Made by a program: the position numbers and the translations under genes. From contig CM029627.1 of the NCBI GenBank assembly GCA_017311315.1, positions 52,295,976 to 52,359,975 of the forward strand: a stretch of DNA of 64,000 nucleotides, written 5' to 3'. This document shows positions 43,191 to 56,199 of the stretch, piece after piece (position 1 is the stretch's first letter; each line of letters opens with the position of its first letter). The stretch is from Dendrocalamus latiflorus (lineage: Eukaryota > Streptophyta > Magnoliopsida > Poales > Poaceae). The notes under the pieces are model-generated. The model was given only the letters and a program-made list of their open reading frames with translations. It was not told where the DNA came from and ran no database searches.

Positions 43191-45149
43191 ATAATTTAAG
43201 TGAGCCCACCATTGGAAATTTTTCGTTTTGTGCAATCTGTTTATCTGCATAAGCAATGTGCTTGTACATTGCATCCTTGTGTTGAGAGAAGTTGTATATA
43301 CATGCAAGTGAACAGGTGATGTTTATTTAACTGAAAGTTGAGTGAAATAATTTGATAGTTAGCCATGAAAAAACTGAATTGAATTTATTATATATGTTTA
43401 AATGTTCAGCGAAGTTCTTCGACACTTGGTCAAGTATAGTCGTAAGGTTTTCTACTTTGGTAGAAAGTTTCATGTACACGTGTAATAGAAAAGGCACAAA
43501 AGACCTGGATTTATGAATTGCTGGAGTAGAGAAATAAGCCAGAGTGGTACCTTGCTCCCCTTGTTGTATATGTCGCCATAGACACTTCTTGTATGCATGG
43601 TAGTGGTTTGGACTAAACATTACTTACGAGGTTCAGAAAACCAGTGGGTTCCCTGCCGACGGCCAATTTCAGTAATTAATCTCCGTTAGTACCTAGTACC
43701 AGGATTTCCTATATATAGTGTTCGTGTCAAGTAAAGATTTCATACTGTTAATATATATTCTACGAACTATAGAGAAGTACAGTGATCCCACTATCATGAG
43801 AGAGAGTCTGAGCCATAATGATCCCACTAATCTTGTCTCTATTTTAAGGATTATCATTTCTTTATTGTCCTAAGCTTCTTCTCTCTTGCTTATTGCTTTG
43901 TTTCAGGAGGGTTCATTTAAGATTTTCTTAAGCTTAATATTGACATAACTCAACTTAAACCAAAATATTACTGAAATTGATTCACTTGCTGAGGGGGAGC
44001 TGGGATTTTTATTGCATCATATTGTATTGTAAATTTAGCAACTTGTATTGTAATATAAACACATGGAACTTTGACTATTATCCTTGTGTGACATGATATC
44101 TTATTTTATACCTTACCATATCTTGTACTAGTTTACTATATTTATCATGTCCTTCTATGTATAGCTTACCTTTTGCCATGATAGCTTTATTAAAATGTGA
44201 AAAACTTAAATTAAATCATGTCTTCTTGTATCTTGTGGTTAGTTTCGCTCTAGTGATATACTCTTATGATTCGTGTCATGTCAAATAAGCTAAGTTTTGA
44301 ACCTAAATTGAGATTCACATTAAGCTATGCTAGTTTCTTATTGAAATATAAGTTAGTATCAACTCCTTTTTCTTGAATTCAATCAAGAAAATGCTAAATG
44401 GTCTCTTTTATGTGAAAAACTGATATCACCAATTCTTTCCCATGAAACAGCTTACCATTGCACTCGGTATGAACTCAAGAAGAGTTTTGGATGAACTAGA
44501 TCACTCTCTTAAGTTTATTGCTTGGGATGGTCATAGCACGGCTTGAGATCTAGCACATAGCTTAAAAACATAATTTATAAAAAAAATGATTGAATCTTAG
44601 GAGACAGTTGTGGATGGCTCCTAATTTAGGACTTGCTTTGCTAAGATAAACCCAAAAATGAATTTCATAAAATACCAAATATGCTAAATTTGCTCAATTA
44701 CATGTGGTATCAAGTGCTTGAATAAAATATTTCAACCTTGAACTTGTAGCACTCAAAATTTATTCAATTGTAGTTTTTGGTTCCATTTAGTATAGTGACA
44801 TGATTTGGCTTATTCTTAGATGCTTTTAGCTTAACTATGAACTTGAACGACTTCACATGTTAAAAAATAAAAATCCATTTAATTTCAAATTATTGCTCAA
44901 TTGGCTTTAATTTTGCTATACATGGTTTTCCATGATATAGATAGTCCTTTCACATAATATAGTTCAGCGTAATCTTTGTAGAGTTACTTTGGATAATTTT
45001 TATGCCTCCTAATGCTATAAGTAAATAAAATATAGTTTCATCTATGCTCTGTCTTCTTTCATGCATCTTGATGACTCTATTGTCAAAGGGGAAGAAAGAT
45101 TAGTAAAAATGCATATATAGAGCATGATTTGGAGTTTTTGTTCTCTTCT

Positions 45150-46465
45150 CACTATGATCAATGTCAAACAGAACAATTATTGCTTCATATGTACCTAGAG
45201 TTAGATTTCGTGGAGTCCGATGGATGGTAATTGAGAAAATATCTAATACTGATTGGAGTGGTAGTTTGCAAAACCGCAATAGTGGCCTAAGTGGTTTAGG
45301 TCACATCTTAGAGGATGAGCGTCTTATCAAGCTATTGGAGCCATGTGGAAGTCATATTTTGGAAAGCATGCAAGTATGTGTAAGTGTAAAACTCATTTGT
45401 ATATGAGTTACTAGGTTTTCCCATTTATAAGTGGTTGTATCCACTAAGTGTTGTTGGTTGTTTAGGGTTTGGTGAAGGTGAGAAGTTTCCACTATATAAG
45501 CCCTTGTGTGAGTTGAGAGAAGTGAGAATTCTAGGGTTTGTAAGAGAGATTAGGGTTTCCTTATGTTGGAGCTTGTGTGTGTGCTCTAGGGTTAGAACTT
45601 TGCCCTCCATGGGGAAGTGGCTGTAAAACATTCCTCTCTAAGTGAAATGAACATCCAAACATTATCTAAGTGAGTTGTACCATGGATTCCTCCTTGTGCT
45701 TTTAATTTGCTTCATTTTCTTGGTTGGATTTTATCTCCTTTTGATCTCTCTTGGTACCAAGGATGTGTAAGAGGTGAAGATATCTCTTGAAGATCATATC
45801 CCACCCATCTAGGCATGATCTAGAAAAAGTTCTTGTAGTTGTCCTGTTTTTCTTAAGAAAGAGGTGATTTTAGGATTTTGATCTTATGGGTGTTTTGGCT
45901 TAATTTCATGCTGTGATCTTGCTTGCCATGATATGTGAGAACTCATCCAAGGTCATTTAGATCATAAAAAATTCATAAGCAAGAGTAGATTAAGGTTTTC
46001 CTATTTTGCCTAGTTTGGTGCAACCTTTCTTGTTTTGGATAAAGGTCAGGACTTTCGTATTGATCTTTACGATCCATGATTGGAATAGATTTCTAACATC
46101 CTAGGGAGAATTTATGTTACGTTTCACTGTGTTTAGATTGATGGTTTGAAAGTTAGCTCTTTTCTTGAATCATGTGCAGTATTGTTCTGTACTTAGCCTT
46201 GGTGAGTGGTCATAACGCAGGGACCGAAGTGGTACAACCAGTGATCCCAGTCAGACTGACAACCCAAGCGGTCAAATTGGCCTTGGGAGGTACGACCGCA
46301 CCCTAACCAACGGTAGTACTGGTGAGATAGAAAGGTCTCGGGTGGTTTGTGTTCTTTGGCTCTTAGTTTTAGTGAGCTTGCGTGTTCGTGTTTTCACTGC
46401 ATTAGATTGATAATACTAGAGGAAGATTTTGAATAATTCATTCACACCCCCCTCTGACTCGCCAT
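45150..46465 (+). mobile_element. LTR-retrotransposon remnant, plus orientation
   Basis: Contains a promoter-like stretch (ccactatataagccc near 45490), several repeats of agggtttgtaagagagattagggtt type, and ends with attcacacccccctctgactcg, the typical LTR end of SIRE-like Copia elements. It has cggt-type dyads (cggtcaaattggcc, ggtacgaccgc) at 46230-46330. Blocks match the complement of 51300-51870. Confidence 0.55.
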
Positions 46466-46479
46466 ATAGAACCTACACA

Positions 46480-47545
46480 GGTGCTTCTTAAATTTGACTC
46501 TAAAAGCCTTATACATCTCATCTAAATCATTTCTAATCTCAGCATAAAATACACAAGTAATAGAATCAATGGATTTCTTAGATACAGTCATGGATAAGAG
46601 TTTTTCATTTTTACATTTATCTTCAAGTGTCTTGTTAAGATCTTCAATTTTAATAGTGAGTTTGGGGCAATTTTCATAGCATTCACTTTTAGAATGAAGA
46701 ACATTCAGTTATTTCTTTCAATTTTTGCTCCCTAAACTCACAATGTGAACATGAATATTCAGGACTAAATTGAAGTAAGGTTTTAGTGGCACATTCCAAT
46801 TTTAGTTCAAGTAAAGCACAATTATGACATGAAGTAGCACATTTGAAGTCTAGCCATCAACTCTGTCTTTGGGAGATGAGAGATGAAATCAATCAACTCT
46901 GTCTTTGGGAGATGAGAGATGAAATCAATCTCATGTGTCTTCAATCTCGAATAGAGCTTATTATAGTAAACTCACTCAGGATAGTGTTGTCATTGATAGA
47001 TGTAATCTTCATCCCCAAGATTTCACACCAAGCACTTGTCGTTCATTCTCAGACTCAGAGTTAGTCAAGCCAACCACACGCAAGTTTTTAAGAATCTTAG
47101 CGAACATAGAAAACTATTCATCCAAAGATTTACTGGGCCTTTGCTCAAACTTGAGGTACTCTTTCTTGAATTGATTTTATCTCACTTCCTTGATTGTTGT
47201 AGAGCCCTCAAGTTAGTTAGCGAGGGTTCTCTAGATCTCATGAGAAGATGTCAAGTGAGATAACCAAACTCAGATCTACTAAGCCTCTGAATCAAGTAGG
47301 TACATGCCTTATTGTTTGCTTCCAAATATACAATGTTTATTGAAGTGATTTGGTCATCGGCAGGCATTACATAAGCTCTCTTAGCTTTCTCTCAAATTGG
47401 TTATCCTTGGGTTTGGATGTACGCAACCATCCAAGACATTCAATAGGGATAGCCTACCCCATTAAAGATTGGTGGCTTGGCAGAATACCGATTCGATGCT
47501 ATTGCTCTTAGACTAGTTAAGATGTATCAAGAAGAGATAGCCAGG
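46480..47545 (-). pseudogene. Copia gag remnant
   Basis: On the minus strand, decayed gag can be followed across stops and frameshifts: PPIFNGVGYP, MPADDQITSINIVYLEANNK, CTYLIQRLSRSEFGYL, and further on a Lys/Glu-rich C-terminal region (KIEDLNKTLEDKCKNEKLL). This is the order seen in SIRE-type Copia gag. No protease or later domain was found. A local tandem duplication (ctctgtctttgggagatgag, about 46860-46925) lies in it. Confidence 0.65.
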
Positions 47546-47574
47546 CTCTAATTTCACTTATTGGACCTGATATA

Positions 47575-48630
47575 GCAATCAGAGGGGGTGAATGACACCT
47601 TCAAATTCAACCTCTGAGAGATCATGTGGATGTGACCCCATGTTTGTGATGAGTAATTGATGCGTGTTCTGGAAAGTTTGGGTTTGGTTTGTGTGGTTCG
47701 TGCCATGTCGTTGCGTGGTACAATCGATTTCGGTCAGACCTCGTTGACATTGGTTGGGCGCTTATTCTTCTTGTCGACCGGTTTGGGCTATTTGTGCTTA
47801 AGAATTTTCGCTAATGCAATTGTTGATTATATTATATCGAGCAGTGCTATGTGATTTGTTTCTTATCTGTGATGGCTGCAGGACATCGAGGCGGAGTCGT
47901 GGTGAGGCACAGATGACCGGACTAGGCGCAGGTGGTGCTGAGGTCGGAGCGGTCGGGATGTGCTGAAGACGGCGAGGACTCGGGGTGGTTGCGAGGCTTG
48001 GATGGCAAGAAATGAGGAAACTTTCCAGAAGATGCAGGAGGGGCATTTTGGTAAATACGCGAAGCTGCATTAGGAAGTGGATTCAGTTTAGAATTAGCGG
48101 GTAAAGTGTTGAGGCTTAATGGGCAAAGCATTGTGAACTCTCTAACCAAAGGCTATAAATAGGAGGTGTGTCTCCTGGTTGTTGCATGGCTTGGGAGAGG
48201 AGTTAGAGGCTTTAGAGGAGTTGGTTTTTGCTTTGTGCCTTTTTCTGTTGAGAGTTGGTGAGAAGAGCAGGAGGTTGTCTTCTCTCTGTTGCAATAGTGT
48301 ATGGGGTTGATGAGTTCTTGATTCTTCCCTTGGCTATGTCTTGACGTAAGGGAAGGGATGAATTGGCTGTAGACAAACTCTTATTAAGCATTCATCTCTC
48401 TGTATCAAGATTCATATGAGGATGTTTGTGTTTGATCTCTTCTGGATTTCAGCTCTTTGTTGTGTTTGTGCCCCTATTTTTCTTCTCAGTTTTGGTGTGA
48501 GTTCTTATTGAAAGGCTGCAATTTGTGCTTGCTCTATGATGGGGATATACTCAAGGCCCCTTGGCCATTCCATTCTCAAGAGCAAATGAAGGATTCCGTT
48601 GTAGCTACAGGCTAAACAGGAATGAATGGG
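47575..48630 (+). mobile_element. LTR-like fragment, plus orientation
   Basis: Starts near tcagagggggtgaatg and shares long stretches with the complement of 49780-50740, including ctataaataggaggtgtgtctcctgg (TATA near 48153-48160). The inverted partner has the same order of blocks. No open frame with a recognisable domain; 47657-47854 is not conserved. Confidence 0.7.
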
Positions 48631-49479
48631 GACTGGTAGAAGAGGAAGAGGGAGCCAGATCTGTGGAATGGTTGGTGAGAGTGAGAGGATGTCCCCCCTT
48701 TGCCCCTCCTGGGGGTTTTATATATATGAGTGGGGTAGAATAGGAAATCCCCATTCTACCCCTTAGTACTTACAAGGGATGAGGGTACATTGGTATATTT
48801 ACACTGTTATATTCCTCTACACTATTGGGCCTATTACATGTTGGACTAGTTGCACGGCCCAGACACGGGGGGTTGGGCCACCCCTACAACAGATTCAATG
48901 TCTTGTGTAATTTTTCAGTGCTGCGCTCGTTTCCTCTGTTCTAGATTCCCTAGGGTTTAATGTCAGGGGATTGTGATTTCTTTGGTTTCCCTTCATGAGA
49001 TGGTATGAGATTTGGTTTCTAAAGTCCTAAGTTCATTGCTAAGTCGATTGCAAAAGGTCATAAGCAAAGGATGGATGGATAGTGAGAAATCTGAAAAATT
49101 GGACTATCTCTCATTTCATTTTTCAGATTTTGGTCAAATCTTGATTCCCTGCCTTTTTGGTGATTTCCTTTGAGCCCTAGTGTCTCTCTGCTATTTCATT
49201 CTAAGACTCGCCCCTTTGGTCTGAAAAGAATTGCAGCATATCACCAATTTTGGAGATTTCAGCAAAGTTTAGGTTCTTCAGCTTTTCAGGCCTCGCTGCT
49301 GATTTCAGTTCCCAGGGGGGCCGGTCTGGCCGGAATCCTTATGGCGGTCTGACCGGGCCTGAAACGGCGGTCTGACCGGTCCTATAGGAGCGGTCAGACC
49401 GGCCCATAGGCGGTCAGACCGGTGTATCAGGCACGGTCAGACCGGCCACCTGAGGCTGAAGCCACTGCTCTTCTTTGTG
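48631..49479. other. Spacer between inverted LTR-like fragments
   Basis: No gene. The stretch 49310-49450 is rich in the dyad cggtctgaccgg/ccggtcagaccg, repeated about six times. Confidence 0.6.
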
Positions 49480-50956
49480 ATGTCCCTCCTTGGTTTTTCT
49501 CTGGTGTTTTATGCTTCTATTTTTCTCCTCTGTATGTTTGAGTTTCCAGTAGGCGAAATTTCTTCTTCATAGCATCTGTGGCTATAGGAGAAGAGTGGTT
49601 TTTGAGTGGATATTTACGGGGATTTTTGAAAGCAACATTCACCCCCCCCCCCTCTGTTGCCGTTTTCATTTGGAAATGCAATTGCCACCTGAGGAAATGC
49701 AGCCATAGGAAGGAAGTCCATAATACATATTCAATCTGAATTTTTACTCTTGGAAATTGAATGGCCAAATGGCCTTGAGGCTTTTCCCATCACAGAGCAA
49801 CCCAAAAGCCAAGAATCAAACAAGAACTCTTCCCTAAACCTCAAGAACAGAACAACCTACAGAAGAAACAAACTAAAATTAAATTCAACACAGAGAGAAA
49901 TAGAGAGGTCCAAGCACTCAAATGGATTCACTTCTCTTGAAAGATTACACAGGAGTCCCCATATGCAATTGGATCAAAGAAATGCTACCTCCTCACTACA
50001 TGCTTGAGAGGGGAGCACGAGCACACGCAGAGAAGGGGCAAAACAGCCTCTGTCCTTCTCACCAATTCAAAACAGAAAGCAAAACAACATTTCTGCTCTC
50101 TTCCACCAACTCTCAACAGCACAAAAGGAAAAGCTCAAAGTAAAAACCAACTCCTAAAGCCCTAGCAACTTCTGGAATCCATGCATTCTCCAGGAGACAC
50201 ACCTCCTCTATTTATAGTCTTTGCTTAACGGGTTTCTCCCTTGCATTGCCCGCTAAACCAAAGACCTAATCCGCTTCCTCATGCAGCTTTGCGCTTTTAC
50301 CGAAACGCCCCTCCTGCATCTTCCAGGAAGCTTCCTCATTCCTTGTCGTCCAAGCCTCGCAACCACCTCGAGTCATCGCCGTCTTCGACACATCTCGACC
50401 GCTCCGACCTCAACACCACCTGCGCCTAGTCCGGTCATCCCGTGCCCGCCACAACTTCGCCTCGACGTCCTGCAGCCATCACAGATAAGAAACACATCAC
50501 ATAGCACCGCTCGACATAATATAATCAACAATAGCATAAAGAGAAATCTTAAGCATGAAAAAGCCTAAACCTGTCGAATCAAAGGAATAAGCATCCTAAG
50601 CACTTCGACCAAGTTTGACCATGTCCGACCAAAGCCGATTGCACCGCGCAACGACATGGCCCGAACCACACAAACCAAACTCAACTTTTCTAAAACAGAT
50701 GTCAATTACTCATCACACACACGGGGTCACCTCCAGATGGTCTATCACCACTGCTCTTCTTTGTGCTGTCCCTCCTTGGTTTTTCTCTGGTGTTTTATGC
50801 TTCTGTTTTCTCCTCTGTATGTTTGAGTTTCCAGTAGGCGAAATTTCTTCTTCATAGCATCTGTGGCTATAGGAGAAGAGTGGTTTTTGAGTGGATATTT
50901 AGGGGCATTTTGAAAGCAGCATTCACCCCCCCTCTGTTGCCGTTTTCGTTCCAACA
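49480..50956 (-). mobile_element. LTR-like fragments, minus orientation, with repeated LTR start
   Basis: On the minus strand an LTR starts at 50956 (TGTTGGAACGAAAACGGC, then agagggggggtgaatgctgc). The first 200 bp recur at 49490-49680, also in minus orientation, so two LTR starts lie 1.27 kb apart. The body (50050-50740) is the inverted copy of 47600-48260, with TATA near 50205-50215. The cacccccc runs beside both starts are the terminal gggggtgaatg motif read in reverse. Confidence 0.7.
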
Positions 50957-52400
50957 ACCTCCCAAAAAGTATTCCAAAAATTTCACTCTACTAGCTACTG
51001 GAAGCTAGGAAGATCATATTTGCTCATGAACAAAACACTCAAAAAGCACGGAAGAAAATAGAGTTCAACTCCTTAGGGCCGGTTTGACCGTCGTAGATGG
51101 CCAGTCTGACCGGCCACTGATAGTACTTTGGGCCTAGGGGCAAGCGAACCCTCCCTTGTTCCTAGAACTGAAAATCAGCTCGATCCAAAACCAAAAATAG
51201 TGCAATCTCCAAAATACATCTTCAAATTAATTAAAACTTTGCACATTTCTTATTGGGGATCTCAAGAACTTAATCCATGCAAGGATCTCATAGATCTTGG
51301 CTAAAGTTTCAACTTTTCCTCAATACAAGGTTGCACCAAAACGGGGCAAAACTAAAGAACTTGAGATATGACTTGCTTGTGTGTTGAAGATAGCCAAGAT
51401 GGATCTAGATGACTTCCCATATGTCACAGCAAGTAAGAGCACTCAAAGATTCATGGACAAAACCCTATGAACAAGATATCACTAGAAGAGCTCCAAACAA
51501 ACCAAATCAGATAACCTTCTAGATCTTGCTATAGTTGGTCTCTAGATAGATGGAATATGATCCTCAGAAGCATCTCCATCACTTACACATATATAGAACC
51601 TAGCAAGATCAAAAGGGAAGGAGGGAGGGAAAAACACCAACCAAACACAAGTATAGAATCAACAAGAGCAAGAACACACCATGTAGGATAAACAAGATTG
51701 ATCTATTATAACTTGTAGATGAAGGTTTTTACAACCACTCCACCATAAAGGACAGAACTCTCACAAAAGCATTCATCCAAAGCCTCCACCACAAGAAAAC
51801 CCTAATGAATAGATGGTTGGTTCATCTCCCTTACCTCCTTTGTCACATGCCTCCAACCCAACCCACTCATATGGATAGACCAACTAGTGTACATCTAACT
51901 CTAATGGATACTATCTATTAGCACAATTGAAAAAACTCGTTAATCTCATACACACCAGGTTTTACACTCATACATGACTTATGCACTGTTCTCAAAGTAC
52001 ATAAGCCTAAACCCGCTCAGAAGCAAGCTTCCTATCCACTTGGTCTCCTCAGCTTCTCCTTGACCAAAACCACTCTCCCAATACCCTCCAAGAGCCACAG
52101 TTTTAGTTCCATTACCATTTTCAGTATTTTGGATTCCCCGCCAAAACACCCTTACTTTGACCGTGGACATCACCTCTTCCCTAAGCCTAATCCATGGTCA
52201 TCTCCTCCTTTGCAAGCAATCACCATGCCTACAACGTATAGGTTCACCACTAGCTCACGCATCAGAAAGTTTCTCCATGTCAATTGCCTCGACCACACCT
52301 CACTTGCAACGACCACACCATTCAATGAACCGCTACTAGAACCTTTCCTTCAATATCCCTAGTCTTTCACGTGACATGCTAGAGCTCAATCATCCTACCT
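50957..52400 (-). mobile_element. LTR-retrotransposon remnant, minus orientation
   Basis: Blocks are complementary to 45490-46050 (for example ggttgcaccaaaacggggcaa against tttggtgcaacctttc, and gatcaaaagg against cttttgatct). No coding domain. Contains dyads of the ggccagtctgaccggcc type near 51080-51120. Confidence 0.5.
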
Positions 52401-54599
52401 AACTTCCTTGACTGTACCTTAGCTCATCCCCGAGCCTTGTCCTGGTCTACGTCATCGATCATATATACCTCCAAACTTCCTACACATCAAGGACCAAGAA
52501 ATCATTTTCGGACACAAGTTCTTTACAACTTAACTCACGTTAGTCCAATATACTTCATGCACCACAAATGCAATGACCTAGGATTCTAAAACTCAACTCA
52601 TGGGCATTTCTCACAAATATCCAAAACCCCTTGGATCCTTTCAAACAAAATAGGACCAATCAACATTGAGCGGTCGGTCCAATCGTTGTTCCCGGTCGGA
52701 CCGCCCCTATGGCTGGTCGACCGCTCAGGTCAAGCTCCTAAAAAGCACTTCTCTAAAAAAACCAACCACCAGCTAAAAATAGATCACACTGCACCAGTGG
52801 TCTGATCGCCACCCAAAATTTGGTCACAATGGACTTGCAGTCAGGCTCCCCCCCCCCCCCCCCCAAATCAGATTGCCCTAGTCTGACAACAATTCTGAAA
52901 ACTTGCAAACTTTCGCAAATTCACATGTCAACTTGACATGATTACCAATTGTTCAATGTATATAAACCGTAGGCATTCTGAACATGGCTCTACATGTTTT
53001 GACTTAGCTAATTATGACAAGCTCTTGAGAAAGTATGCAAGACCATATAGCCCTTGTTGGTTTGGTATCCTTCCCTGACCAACGCTATCAAAACGTTGAG
53101 CAAGTCTAATCTGAAGAAAACGTTGGGCAAGTCAGATAATGAATCTACATTCCGATTACCGGCCCCTAGGTTATTTTTTCCATCATTGTAACATAAACCA
53201 ATAGAAAACAATGACGTAATAATGACTAACATATGTCCGTATCACTATGCCAGGACTGAGGTTGCGCTTGGGAGAGAATACAATAGGGACAAGGAGAGAG
53301 AAGATAATTAGTGGAAGAAAAAACTTATTTTAAATTTTAGTTGCTAACACGCCGACCATCATGTTAATGGTTATTTCTTAAATTGACGAAGAAAGTAATG
53401 AAAGGGGCCAATGATTATGCAATCGAGACAACTTATGAGGGTGTAAATATCACAAAATAAGTTGTAGCGGTGTAGATTGTAAAAAAAGTTGTAGGGGTGT
53501 CTTTCAAACTTTAAACAACAATTGGAGTTTTCTTTATAGTTTCTCTTTTAATATAATTGTTGAAGGCCCATGTTAATTGTTACGAAATAAGATAGCAAAT
53601 CTATCCTATTTTAGTGCACCATACTGAGGCAGTGACGTAACGCAAGCATATAATACATTCAAGCATCATGACAAATTCAATGTAATCATAATGACATTCC
53701 ACTAAATATGTCATTCAACAACTGCACCGGACGTATAGGACATCGGGCATGTAGGATATGATTGTGCTGACTTCTAAAAACTGTTTTTCTATAGTAAATG
53801 ATTTTTCTATGGTACTTAGCTTTCAAATAAAGTCTTTTCAAGACAGAGTCTACTAGTTGATTATAGCACACACTACAGTGACTCTATTTATATCGACCAA
53901 AATCACAAATGTCTCTCTTTACAAATTTCTTTATAAATTATTACTATTTATAAACTAGAACAAAAACATATATGAATAGATCACATAAGCGACAGCAATT
54001 CTCAGATCAGCACTGAGAATGAACGACAAAAGATCGTCAAGCCGCGCTTTTCTCCTTCTGCAGCAGCTGCTTCTCCTCCTTTGAGCTTGACCTGAGCCAT
54101 ACCCATGCATCGAACTCATTTTGGAACTACGGGAGTAATTGTGGTCGAAATAGACTAGGAAATCTATATTTAAATTACCCAAATAGTGCAGTACTCCCTC
54201 TAGAAGGCAGAAGTCAAAATTGTACTACAAGCCCGTCAACTAATTTCAATATTTGTTAATTTTAACCTCACAACTATTAAATGACATGTAATCAAGCCCT
54301 GTAGGACCGATTTTGTTTATCAAAGCTCCTCTACCGTTTGGTTTTGTCTGATTGCGCACTTTTGTGTATAAGATTGAAACTTATCAACAACAACAAAACC
54401 TTTTGTCCTAAATAAATTAAGGTAGACTAGAAATAAAACCTCCTCAAGGTCAAAGAAACAAAAGCCTTAAAATAAAACCTACAATGCTAAAATCCAAAAC
54501 CGTTCATCTTGCTATCTGAGCCGAGACCCTAAAACACTGCCCCTAAACTTTCTTATGGTTCTGTTACGTGCATTGCTAACTTCCAAGCGCTTCTATCCA
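52401..54599. other. No gene recognised
   Basis: AT-rich DNA with a further cggtcggaccg cluster at 52670-52735 and a pure C run of about 17 bases near 52847-52864. Short open frames at 53008-53232 and 53955-54182 have no known domain; the latter has a basic RRRSSCCRRRKAR patch but no supporting context. Confidence 0.5.
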
Positions 54600-55165
54600 A
54601 ATATAATTCTTTAAATACATTTCAATCTCCCAAGTCTCTTTTAACTGTTTCCTCCCACGTCAGCCTTGGTCGTCCTCTACCTCTTCTTACGATTTCAATA
54701 CATCTTAAAATTCTACTATGTACCGGTGCCTCAGGAGGCCTTCGTTGGAGATGTCCAAACCATCTCAAGCGATGTTGGACAAACTTCTCTTTAATTGGTG
54801 CTACCCCCACCCTATCACGTATATCATCATTGCGGATACGATCCCACCTTGTGTGACCACAAATCCACCGTAGCATCCTCATCTCTGCTACACTTATCTT
54901 CTGTATATGTTGTCTTTTAATTGCCCAACATTATGCTCCATATAGCATCGCGGGTCTGATCGCCGTCCTATAGAACTTACCCTTTAACTTTTGAGAGACT
55001 TTTTTATTACACAGGACACCAAATGTTTAGTGCCATTTTACTCACCCCGCTCTTATCCTATGGCTCACGTCTTCATCAATCTTATCGTCTCACTGTAGCA
55101 TCGATTCCAAATAACAAAACATGTCCTTCCTAGACACTACTTGTCCGTCTAGCCTAACAATCTAT
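54600..55165 (-). pseudogene. LINE-like reverse transcriptase, C-terminal fragment
   Basis: On the minus strand the remnant reads across stops as KIDEDVSHRIRAG, KLKGKFYRTAIRPAMLYGA, then the open part MRMLRWICGHTRWDRIRNDD and VQHRLRWFGHLQRRPPEAPV, ending RPRLTWEETVKRDLGD. This is the conserved C-terminal portion of a family of plant LINE-type polyproteins. At least three in-frame stops lie in the upstream half. It is inactive and 5' truncated. Confidence 0.85.
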
Positions 55166-55269
55166 CGACATAGAAAAATCTATAATAGGACGACAAACTA
55201 TTGGTAGAACTTTCTAACATGTTTAGAGCTAAATTATATATATGACCAAATGCCCATGCTTTGGAAGCT

Positions 55270-55350
55270 AGCCTGTGACTAGATGGCTAGGCATATGGGT
55301 GTGCACCTAGCCCACCAAGGTTCAAGTTTCAAACTTGGTATGGGTATCTA
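55270..55350 (+). mobile_element. Possible tRNA-derived SINE fragment
   Basis: gatggctaggcatatggg resembles a Pol III A box, and ggttcaagtttcaaac, about 35 bp on, resembles a B box. No tail or target duplication was identified, so this is tentative. Confidence 0.3.
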
Positions 55351-55439
55351 TCGATTTTAGAAGTACACAAATAGAATTTTTAAATAATACATTATTTTAT
55401 TAATATTACAAAAATAAATGCTTGTTTAAAAATTACAGA

Positions 55440-55680
55440 AATAACATTATATCACTCTATCACCATTTGAAACGGCGACAAAGAGTTTGTTGCCATTCGA
55501 AATGGCGACAATCTCCATCGCTAAACAAAAGGACGACAATTAGCTATGTCACTTGGAATGATGCGCCAGGCCACCTGCTGCCATTTGAAATGACGACAGT
55601 TAATAAATCATTAATTGAAAAGGCGACAAAGATGTCCGCACCCTCTGTCTCTATTTCAATTGGCGACAGTGCCCTCCATA
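55440..55680. repeat. Array of ggcgaca/tgtcgcc motifs
   Basis: Motifs aaacggcgacaaa, gccattcgaaatggcgacaa, tgccatttgaaatgacgaca and caattggcgacag recur at 40-60 bp intervals, several as dyads around ttgaaa. Followed at 55720-55800 by a GA-rich leader-like stretch. It resembles a subterminal region of a DNA transposon, distinct from the cagacgg family. Confidence 0.6.
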
Positions 55681-56199
55681 TTTAAAACCAAAAAATCTTC
55701 TGAAATTTAGTTTAATTCTGAAAAAGGAGAAAGAGAGGAAGAGAGGAGAAGAGAAAAGGGGAGGAGGGAGAAGAATTGAGCTTCTTCATAATAGAGGTCA
55801 GTTTTCACTTTCTCTGTAGTTTTCTTTTTAAACATTGTACGTTAGGAAATGAAATAATTAGATCCATAATAGTATGGATTTGGTAGTTGAGTAGATATTT
55901 TAATTTTAGATCTATAATTGTTAAGAGTAGTTGCTATGGTCGATATTATGTAGATCCTTTTTTTACCTATAGTAGGTAGTTTTAGTAGACACTTTAGTTT
56001 TAGAATAATAATTAGACTAGTTAGTTCAATTTAGACTATTACTTTTTATGTACTAGTTTGTTGTATTAGATGTTTTTTTTTGTAGATCTATTTTTTCCGG
56101 TAGGACATAACTATATGGAATGTTTAGTTTTAGTCATGCAGTTATATGGAGTGTGTAGATGAAATATTTTGTATAGATGTAAAAATATATACTTTTTAT

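Larger units (their letters stand above)
42521..45149. other. AT-rich intergenic DNA, no gene
   Basis: Apart from the tandem repeats at 42966-43190, no coding region or element boundary is evident. The part from about 43900 onwards reads like the non-coding interior of an old LTR retrotransposon, continuing into the LTR-like block at 45150. Confidence 0.5.

Noticed and set aside
52847..52864. Run of about 17 C as a functional feature
   Set aside because: Most likely slippage or assembly uncertainty in a retroelement remnant; no supporting motif.
53955..54182. Small peptide gene with a basic patch
   Set aside because: No known family, signal peptide or conserved context; likely a chance open frame.
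55281..55335. A functional tRNA gene
   Set aside because: A and B box resemblance only; no cloverleaf could be drawn with paired acceptor and anticodon arms.
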